Origin: Dichotomicrobium thermohalophilum
GTDB taxonomy: Bacteria > Pseudomonadota > Alphaproteobacteria > Rhizobiales > Rhodomicrobiaceae
Direction of reading: 5' to 3'
DNA length: 64,000 bases
Assembly: GCF_003550175.1 (NCBI RefSeq)
Contig: NZ_QXDF01000001.1
Span: 186,001 to 250,000, forward strand
Shown here: piece after piece, positions 57,951 to 64,000 of the stretch
Layout of the letters: the number at the start of each line of letters is the position of its first letter
How positions within the stretch are numbered: position 1 is the stretch's first letter
The notes under the pieces: model-generated
The model's input: only the letters and a program-made list of their open reading frames with translations
Databases searched by the model: none
Told to the model about the DNA's origin: nothing
Position numbers and translations under genes: made by a program

Positions 57951-60026
57951 TCAGGTGGGCGCGCCCAGCTGCCCCTTGCGTGCTTCGAGCAGCAAGTCGC
58001 GCAGGGCATCCTGCGAGATAACCGGCAACGAACACTGCGGCCCGACACAGACGTAGGCCGTCGGCGTCCCGTCGATCGTGACCTTGCCGTCGAGCGCCGG
58101 GTTGGCCGGCACAGCTTCGGCTTCCACACAGGTTTGAACAACGGTGCCGGGAAGAGAGAGTTCGGTGACCGTTTTGCGAAGCGCGTCGGCTTCGCTTCGC
58201 TCACGCTTGGCGATAATGGCGACATGCTGCGGCTCAGTGAGCGTCATTAGCGTGTCCACGAAGCCGGCGTGCGCGACAGGGTTCTTGGCGATTTCATGCC
58301 GGAAGGCACGCTCGATGTTGTGCGCCTGGTCTTCGAACCGGCGATCACCCGTTAGCAGGAACAGGGTCATGAAGTTCGACGCCATGACCGGGTTGGCGTT
58401 TGGCGTCGAGTCGTCATGCGCGTTGTGGGTGCGGATGATGATGTCGTCCGTGTCATCCGCCGAGAGGTAGTAGCCGCCGTAGTCGTGGGCCCAGAAGTGC
58501 TGGTCCAACACATTCGCCCAAGCGAGCGCGTCACTCAGGAAAACACCCTCCCCAGTATGCAAGTACAGCGCAAGGGCGGCGGAAATCATGTTTGCGTAAT
58601 CGGTCGCGATGGCCGGCGCGGAGGTCTGGCCCGCGCGGTAGCTGTGCCGCAGGCGGTCCCCCTTGCTCATGTTCGTCTTGACGAAGTCGTAGGCTTGGCG
58701 GGCGAGCCTGACCCAGGCCGGCTGCTCGAATGCCGCCCCCGCGCGCACAAGCGCCCCGATCATCAGTCCGTTCCAGTCCGCGAGAACCTTGTCATCCCAG
58801 CCCGGCCGTACGCGTGTTTCACGTGAAGCAAACAGTTTGCAGCGCATCTCCGCGAGACGTTTTTCCTCCGCATCGGGAAGAGGCTCCGGGTGCTTGAGAC
58901 GGTTCAGGATGTTCTTGCCTTCCCAGTTTCCTTCCGGCGTCACATCGTATATGCGGGTGAATAGATCGGCATCGTCCGGGCCCAGCGCATTCACGATCTC
59001 CGAATAATCCCAGACGTAGAATTTTCCTTCCTCCCCTTCGGAATCGGCATCCAGCGACGAGGCGAACCCGCCGTCCGGCGCGATCATCTCGCGCTCCAGC
59101 CAGCCGATCGTTTCTGAAGCGCGCTCGGCATAGAGAGGGTTCCGCGTCTCCTTCCATGCCTCGGTCAGCAGGTCGAGGATCTGCGCGTTGTCATAGAGCA
59201 TCTTCTCGAAATGCGGGACCAGCCATTTCTCATCGACGGTGTAGCGGGCGAAGCCGCCGCCGATATGATCATAGATGCCTCCCTGGCACATGCGGGTCAG
59301 AGAAAGGTCCACGGCGCGGCGGCAAATTTCGATGTCGAAGCGCAGACCTGTTCGCCAGAGCAGCCCGAAGATCGAGGTGTTCGGAAACTTTGGCGCGCCC
59401 TGGAGCCCCCCATTCACCGGGTCGATAACACCGGCGATCTTCCCGGCCAGGTCCTGGATCGTCTCCAGCGATATCGGCGCCATCTCGCCTTCCGCGCCAC
59501 GTGGCTCCAGGGCCTTGCGCAACAACGTGGCGTTATGCGTGACCTTGTCGGACTCCTCCTTGTAGACGCGGGCGACCTCCTTCAAAACATCCTTGAATCC
59601 GGGGCGACCATACTTCGCGGTGTTCGGGAAGTAGGTGCCGCCCCAAAAGGGTTCGCCATCCGGCGTGAGGAACATGGTCAGCGGCCAGCCACCGTGGCCT
59701 TCGAGGCTTTGCAGGGCCCGCATGTAGAGCGCGTCGACGTCCGGTCGCTCCTCCCGGTCCACCTTGATGTTGACGAACAGATCGTTCATCACCTCTGCAG
59801 TCGCCTCGTCCTCGAAGCTCTCATGCGCCATGACGTGGCACCAGTGACAGGCGGCATAGCCAACGGAGAGCAGAACCGGCTTTCCGGTCTTCTTTGCGTG
59901 GTGAAAGGCCTCGGCGTTCCAGGGCCACCAGTGGACCGGATTGTCCTTGTGCTGCAACAGATAAGGACTGGTCTCTCCGGCAAGATGATTCTGGTTAGGG
60001 TTGTCGAACTTCGAAGCGTTTTCCAT
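57951..60026 (-). CDS. DUF255 thioredoxin-like and glycosidase-fold protein
   Basis: This 691-residue protein of the YyaL/SSP411 family starts [20 protein letters not shown] and has a thioredoxin-like domain (about 10-170) with the CxxC-type motif [16 protein letters not shown], then a six-hairpin glycosidase-like helical domain (about 200-600, [19 protein letters not shown]). The length is typical. Function is not known; human SSP411 is its homologue. The gene runs against its neighbours and carries a parS-like sequence (58815-58830) in its coding part. Confidence 0.92.
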   Translation of the reverse strand: MENASKFDNPNQNHLAGETSPYLLQHKDNPVHWWPWNAEAFHHAKKTGKPVLLSVGYAACHWCHVMAHESFEDEATAEVMNDLFVNIKVDREERPDVDALYMRALQSLEGHGGWPLTMFLTPDGEPFWGGTYFPNTAKYGRPGFKDVLKEVARVYKEESDKVTHNATLLRKALEPRGAEGEMAPISLETIQDLAGKIAGVIDPVNGGLQGAPKFPNTSIFGLLWRTGLRFDIEICRRAVDLSLTRMCQGGIYDHIGGGFARYTVDEKWLVPHFEKMLYDNAQILDLLTEAWKETRNPLYAERASETIGWLEREMIAPDGGFASSLDADSEGEEGKFYVWDYSEIVNALGPDDADLFTRIYDVTPEGNWEGKNILNRLKHPEPLPDAEEKRLAEMRCKLFASRETRVRPGWDDKVLADWNGLMIGALVRAGAAFEQPAWVRLARQAYDFVKTNMSKGDRLRHSYRAGQTSAPAIATDYANMISAALALYLHTGEGVFLSDALAWANVLDQHFWAHDYGGYYLSADDTDDIIIRTHNAHDDSTPNANPVMASNFMTLFLLTGDRRFEDQAHNIERAFRHEIAKNPVAHAGFVDTLMTLTEPQHVAIIAKRERSEADALRKTVTELSLPGTVVQTCVEAEAVPANPALDGKVTIDGTPTAYVCVGPQCSLPVISQDALRDLLLEARKGQLGAPT
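58815..58830. promoter_or_regulatory. parS: parS-like site (one mismatch) inside the DUF255 gene
   Basis: TGTTTCACGTGAAGCA differs at one base from the chromosomal ParB-binding consensus TGTTTCACGTGAAACA. It lies about 4 kb right of the probable origin and is within coding sequence, as many parS sites are. Confidence 0.8.
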
Positions 60027-60118
60027 ACCTCGTCCCCGCGGTCCGCTGGTTCGTTTGACGCTTTTACATGAAATCACCGGCACAGCGCCTTGAATACGGG
60101 GATGGTGCGATACAAACC

Positions 60119-61453
60119 ATGAATATGCAAACCACGATCTATGCCCTTTCGAGCGCACCGGGACGCGCCGGCGTGGCCGTCATCCGCGTATCCGGCCCGG
60201 CAACGGGGGAGGCTCTATGCGCGCTTGCGGGTGATGTTCCGCCCCGGCGGCGGGCAAGTCTACGGGACCTGCGGCACCCCGGAACGGGCCGTAGGCTCGA
60301 CCGTGCGCTGGTGCTCTGGTTTCCCGCGCCTTCGAGCTTCACGGGGGAGGATGTCGCCGAGCTGCACGTGCATGGCGGCCGTGCTGTGATTGAGGCGGTA
60401 TTGTCCGCGCTGGCGGAGGTGCCGGGAATGCGGGCGGCGCAGCCCGGAGAGTTTGCGCGGCGCGCATTCGAGAATGGCAAGCTTGATCTGACGGCTGTTG
60501 AGGGCCTGGCTGACCTCATTGACGCCGAGACCGAGGCGCAGCGCCTCCAGGCGCTTCGGCAATCGGACGGAGCGCTGGCGGCGCTATATGAGAGCTGGCG
60601 GCAAAAGATCATTCTGGCGCTTGCAGAGATTGAAGCGGATCTCGATTTCAGCGACGAGGCTGACGTCCTGGCTTTCAACGATCGAGCCGCCTTTGCGCAG
60701 ATCGCCGATCTCGAGCGGTCAATCCGCGCGCATCTCGATGACAGCCACCGCGGTGAAATCCTGCGCGACGGGTTGCGCGTGGCGATCGCGGGCCCGGTGA
60801 ATGCCGGCAAATCGAGCCTGCTAAACGCCCTAGCCCGGCGCGAGGCAGCCATCGTCTCCGAGAAGCCCGGGACAACACGTGACGTCGTTGAGGTCCGGCT
60901 CGACCTGAAGGGTTATCCGGTCATCGTGTCCGATACCGCCGGGATGCGCCAAACCGATGAGGAGATCGAGGCGGAGGGGGTGCGCAGGGCGTTGGCGCGG
61001 GCGAAGGAAGCCCAGATCGTGGTGTGGCTCATCGACGGCGCACAGGCGCAGCCGACACCGCCACCCGCAGAGATACCGGTCGAGAAACGGCTCACTGTGG
61101 TGAATAAGACCGAGTTGCTGACCACGCGAGACCCGTATCCGGTCAAGGCGGATCTTTTCATTTCGGTCCACACGCAGGAAGGTATCGGCGAACTCGTGGA
61201 CCGTATCGGGGCGGAAGCCGCAGCGCGCCTGGAAGCTGGGGATGCCGCGCCGCCGACGCGGGAGCGACATCGACGCGAGTTGGAAGAGGCGATGAGGTCG
61301 CTGGGGGCATTTCTGGAGGGATCGCCGGATGAACTGGAACTGCGCTGCGAGGACCTGCGTCGCGCAGCCGACTGCATGGGGCGTCTGACAGGACGTATCG
61401 ACGTGGAGGATATCCTCGATCAGATCTTCGCTCAGTTCTGTATCGGAAAGTAA
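60119..61453 (+). CDS. mnmE: tRNA modification GTPase MnmE
   Basis: MnmE (TrmE) works with MnmG to make the cmnm5 group on wobble uridine 34. The 444-residue protein shows [20 protein letters not shown] at the N-terminus, [20 protein letters not shown], the GTPase P-loop [17 protein letters not shown], switch [15 protein letters not shown] and [17 protein letters not shown], and the C-terminal catalytic CIGK. ATG 60119 or 60125 fits the conserved start; the frame continues upstream without homology. Confidence 0.96.
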   Translation: MNMQTTIYALSSAPGRAGVAVIRVSGPATGEALCALAGDVPPRRRASLRDLRHPGTGRRLDRALVLWFPAPSSFTGEDVAELHVHGGRAVIEAVLSALAEVPGMRAAQPGEFARRAFENGKLDLTAVEGLADLIDAETEAQRLQALRQSDGALAALYESWRQKIILALAEIEADLDFSDEADVLAFNDRAAFAQIADLERSIRAHLDDSHRGEILRDGLRVAIAGPVNAGKSSLLNALARREAAIVSEKPGTTRDVVEVRLDLKGYPVIVSDTAGMRQTDEEIEAEGVRRALARAKEAQIVVWLIDGAQAQPTPPPAEIPVEKRLTVVNKTELLTTRDPYPVKADLFISVHTQEGIGELVDRIGAEAAARLEAGDAAPPTRERHRRELEEAMRSLGAFLEGSPDELELRCEDLRRAADCMGRLTGRIDVEDILDQIFAQFCIGK

Positions 61454-61469
61454 TGTTTCACGTGAAACA
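61454..61469. promoter_or_regulatory. parS: Perfect parS site between mnmE and mnmG
   Basis: TGTTTCACGTGAAACA is the perfect 16-base ParB-binding palindrome. It starts at the base after the mnmE stop codon, about 7 kb right of the probable origin. It marks the centromere-like region for chromosome partition; parA and parB are expected just beyond rsmG, off the window. Confidence 0.95.
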
Positions 61470-61547
61470 GCGCTTTGACCGGGGGCGCAGCGTCCACTAT
61501 TTTCAGCGCGAAAGGGCGCGCTTCGATCATCAGAGAAGACAGGGACG

Positions 61548-63419
61548 ATGACCGATCATCGCTTCGATGTGATTGTTGTTGGCGGTGGCCATGCCGGCTG
61601 CGAGGCTGCGGCCGCAGCCGCACGCATGGGCGCTAAAACGGGCCTCATTACACACCGTGCCTCCGCCATCGGGGAGATGTCCTGCAACCCCGCAATCGGT
61701 GGGCTCGGCAAAGGGCATCTCGTCCGCGAGATCGATGCGCTCGACGGCGTCATGGCCCGGGTTGCCGACCAGGCCGGCATTCAGTTCCGCGTCCTCAACC
61801 GGTCCAAGGGCCCGGCCGTACAGGGGCCGCGCGCTCAGGCGGATCGAAAGCTTTATCGCGAGGCCATGCAGGCCGAGATGGCGCGGACCGACAATCTCGC
61901 GATCATCGAGAACGCGGTCGAGGATCTGATCGTGGAGAATGAGCAGGCAACGGGTGTTGTTACTGCAGACGGTGCGCGATACGCCGCGGGGGCGGTCGTC
62001 ATAACTACGGGAACCTTCCTGAAGGGCATCATCCACGTCGGACTGAAGCAAACGCCGGGCGGACGCATCGGTGACGCGCCGGCGATCCGCCTGTCCGAAC
62101 GCTTCTATGCGATGGGCCTGCGCATGGGGCGACTGAAGACCGGAACGCCGCCGCGCCTTAACGGCGAGACGATTGACTGGGACAGCCTGGAGGTCCAGCA
62201 CGGCGACAATCCGCCGGAGCCGTTCTCGTTCCTGACCTCAGAAATTACCACGCCGCAGGTTGTCTGCCACATCACCGGTACACGCCCGGAAACGCACGAG
62301 ATTATCCGCGCCAATCTCGACAAGGCGCCGATGTTTTCGGGCCAGATCGATGGCGTTGGTCCGCGCTATTGCCCCTCTGTCGAGGACAAGGTGGTCCGCT
62401 TTGCCGATCGCGCGAGCCACCAGATCTTCCTGGAACCGGAGGGACTGGACGACACCACGGTCTATCCGAACGGCATCTCGACCTCGCTTCCGGAAGAGGT
62501 GCAGCACGCCTTTGTCGCCACGATCCCGGGGCTGGAATCTGCCCGCATCATCCGCCCGGGCTACGCAATCGAATATGACTACATCGACCCCCGCGAGCTT
62601 TTGCCGACACTTGAGGTCAAGCGGCTCTCGCGTCTGTATCTGGCCGGACAGATCAACGGAACGACGGGCTATGAAGAGGCGGCGGGACAGGGGCTCGTCG
62701 CAGGACTCAACGCGGCGCTGGCGGCCAGTGGCAGCAATCGCGATTTCATCGTCTCGCGCGCCGATGCCTATATTGGCGTGATGATCGACGATTTGACCAC
62801 GCGCGGCGTCAGCGAGCCTTATCGCATGTTCACATCTCGCGCCGAATATCGCCTTCGCCTTCGCGCGGATAATGCCGATGAGCGTCTGACACCAGCGGGC
62901 GAAGCGATCGGCTGTATTGGCGCGGCCCGCGCCCGCGTTTTCGCCGAGCAGATGGCAAATCTGGAGAAGGGCCGCGCTCATCTGGAAGAGCTGAGTCTCA
63001 CGCCGCGGGAGGCGGCCGCTCAGGGGCTCAACCTCAATCAGGACGGCCGTCGGCGCACGGCGTTTGAACTCCTCGCCTATCCGGACATTACCTGGGAGCG
63101 ACTTGCCGGCATCTGGCCGCAGCTCGACGCTGTGCCCGGCCCCATCGCGCGGCGCCTGCAGATCGACGCGCGCTACAGCGTCTACGTTGAGCGCCAGGAA
63201 GCAGATATCGCTGCCTTCCGCAAGGACGAGCAGATCGCGATCCCACGGGGCTTCGACTATGATTCGATTTCCGGCCTCTCCAACGAGGTTCGGCAGAAGC
63301 TCCAGCAGCACCGCCCGGCAACGCTCGCTCAGGCCGGCCGTATCGACGGCGTGACGCCAGCCGCGCTGATGCTCCTGCTCGCGCACTTGCGTAAGACCCC
63401 ACAGAAGCAGTCGGCATGA
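61548..63419 (+). CDS. mnmG: tRNA uridine-5-carboxymethylaminomethyl modification enzyme MnmG
   Basis: MnmG (GidA) is the FAD-dependent partner of MnmE. The 623-residue protein has the FAD motif [57 protein letters not shown] (written [13 protein letters not shown] in sequence), [31 protein letters not shown] and [20 protein letters not shown]. Length is typical of the family. Its TGA overlaps the rsmG ATG. Confidence 0.97.
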   Translation: MTDHRFDVIVVGGGHAGCEAAAAAARMGAKTGLITHRASAIGEMSCNPAIGGLGKGHLVREIDALDGVMARVADQAGIQFRVLNRSKGPAVQGPRAQADRKLYREAMQAEMARTDNLAIIENAVEDLIVENEQATGVVTADGARYAAGAVVITTGTFLKGIIHVGLKQTPGGRIGDAPAIRLSERFYAMGLRMGRLKTGTPPRLNGETIDWDSLEVQHGDNPPEPFSFLTSEITTPQVVCHITGTRPETHEIIRANLDKAPMFSGQIDGVGPRYCPSVEDKVVRFADRASHQIFLEPEGLDDTTVYPNGISTSLPEEVQHAFVATIPGLESARIIRPGYAIEYDYIDPRELLPTLEVKRLSRLYLAGQINGTTGYEEAAGQGLVAGLNAALAASGSNRDFIVSRADAYIGVMIDDLTTRGVSEPYRMFTSRAEYRLRLRADNADERLTPAGEAIGCIGAARARVFAEQMANLEKGRAHLEELSLTPREAAAQGLNLNQDGRRRTAFELLAYPDITWERLAGIWPQLDAVPGPIARRLQIDARYSVYVERQEADIAAFRKDEQIAIPRGFDYDSISGLSNEVRQKLQQHRPATLAQAGRIDGVTPAALMLLLAHLRKTPQKQSA

Positions 63420-64000
63420 CCGGCGCGGCACCCGCCGAAGGCGCGTATGGCCGGGAATCCTTCCGGTCCGAATTCGGCGTCACCTCCGAGCAGATCGCCA
63501 AGCTCGAAACCTATGCGGTGTTGCTGCGCAAATGGCAGAAGGCCGTGAATTTGGTCGCCCGCGACAGCCTCGACGCTATCTGGCAGCGCCACTTTGCCGA
63601 CAGCGCGCAGCTCGTCCCGCTGATCCAGGGGGGTAGTAGGTGCCTCGACTTTGGTGCGGGTGCCGGCTTCCCCGGCCTGATCGTCGCCATACTCACCGCC
63701 GACACTGGCACCAAGGTTCACCTCGTCGAGAGCAACGCACGCAAATGCGCCTTTCTCCGCGAGGTCGCGCGACAGACTGGAACGCCTGTGGAAATTCACA
63801 ATGCCCGCGTTGAAGAGATCGCGGCCCGGGGTACAGTGACCGACGTTGATGTTGTCATGGCGAGGGCTGTCGCACCACTCGCCAGGCTGCTGGAATGGTC
63901 CCAGCCGTTTTTCCGCAGCGGCACCGTCGGCCTGTTCCTCAAGGGTCGCCGAGCGGATGAAGAGATCGCCGAGGCGCGGAAGGCTTGGACATTTGAATTG
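63416..64000 (+). CDS. rsmG: 16S rRNA (guanine-N7) methyltransferase RsmG, cut by window edge
   Basis: RsmG (GidB) methylates G527 of 16S rRNA with SAM. 195 residues are present before the window ends. Seen: [33 protein letters not shown], the SAM loop [38 protein letters not shown] and [19 protein letters not shown] overlaps the mnmG stop by four bases (ATGA). Confidence 0.96.
   Translation, partial: MTGAAPAEGAYGRESFRSEFGVTSEQIAKLETYAVLLRKWQKAVNLVARDSLDAIWQRHFADSAQLVPLIQGGSRCLDFGAGAGFPGLIVAILTADTGTKVHLVESNARKCAFLREVARQTGTPVEIHNARVEEIAARGTVTDVDVVMARAVAPLARLLEWSQPFFRSGTVGLFLKGRRADEEIAEARKAWTFEL

Overview
This 64-kb window is GC-rich chromosomal DNA from an alphaproteobacterium, most likely of the order Hyphomicrobiales (Rhizobiales). 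The grounds are the gene order around hemE (dnaQ, coaE, aroE, maf, ppsR | hemE, hemJ, rho, mnmE, mnmG, rsmG), which is the usual alphaproteobacterial origin neighbourhood, the small CcrM-type GANTC cluster there, and the dispersed repeats. I cannot assign a genus from sequence alone. Most of the window is dense housekeeping sequence; small patches of lower GC (about 620-1800 and 17034-17744, and more mildly 12780-13369) look acquired.

Layout. 1-13.4 kb: the 5' end of uvrB (cut by the window edge), an AT-rich patch of three tiny genes, a TIM-barrel isomerase-like gene, cutA, nadK, a nitroreductase, a tandem pair of exported von Willebrand A (vWA) proteins, a membrane pentapeptide-repeat protein, uvrA and a DUF433/DUF5615 toxin-antitoxin pair. 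13.4-24 kb: small exported proteins, TPP-riboswitch-controlled thiC, a HEPN/AbiU2-like gene, rlpA, lrgBA, a UDP-glucuronate epimerase, proC, a YbjN-like protein, and an ECF sigma factor divergent from a DUF4168 gene that carries a good ECF-type promoter. 23.3-31.7 kb: ubiK, lgt, a FRG-domain gene set inside a familiar lgt-midA-pgeF block, an internally duplicated lipoprotein, prs, a cupin, a SOUL protein and pxpA. 31.7-43.7 kb: a membrane gene split by a 9-bp tandem duplication, a GNAT acetyltransferase, a photolyase, N-formylglutamate amidohydrolase (with a leader ORF), a short HPF/RaiA, mgtE, and several exported or membrane proteins.

43.7-48 kb is a compact sulfolactate degradation cluster: SlcC-like (S)-sulfolactate dehydrogenase, SuyB and SuyA (sulfo-lyase), a divergent GntR regulator, and ComC-like (R)-sulfolactate dehydrogenase. 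Together they can convert both enantiomers of 3-sulfolactate to pyruvate and sulfite. No transporter or sulfite-disposal gene lies beside them. 48-54 kb: a ceramidase-like membrane protein, tRNA-Leu(UAA), secB and the leftward dnaQ-coaE-aroE-maf-ppsR operon.

54.3-64 kb: the ppsR-hemE interval (54342-54843) is the probable chromosomal replication origin. Genes point away from it on both sides, it holds degenerate DnaA boxes, an AT-rich segment and six GANTC sites, and two parS sites (one perfect, one with a single mismatch) lie 4-7 kb to its right. hemE, hemJ, rho, mnmE, mnmG and the start of rsmG follow, with a leftward DUF255 thioredoxin-like gene in between. The most notable items are the sulfolactate module, the origin/parS region, the split gene with its visible cause, and the ECF-DUF4168 pair.
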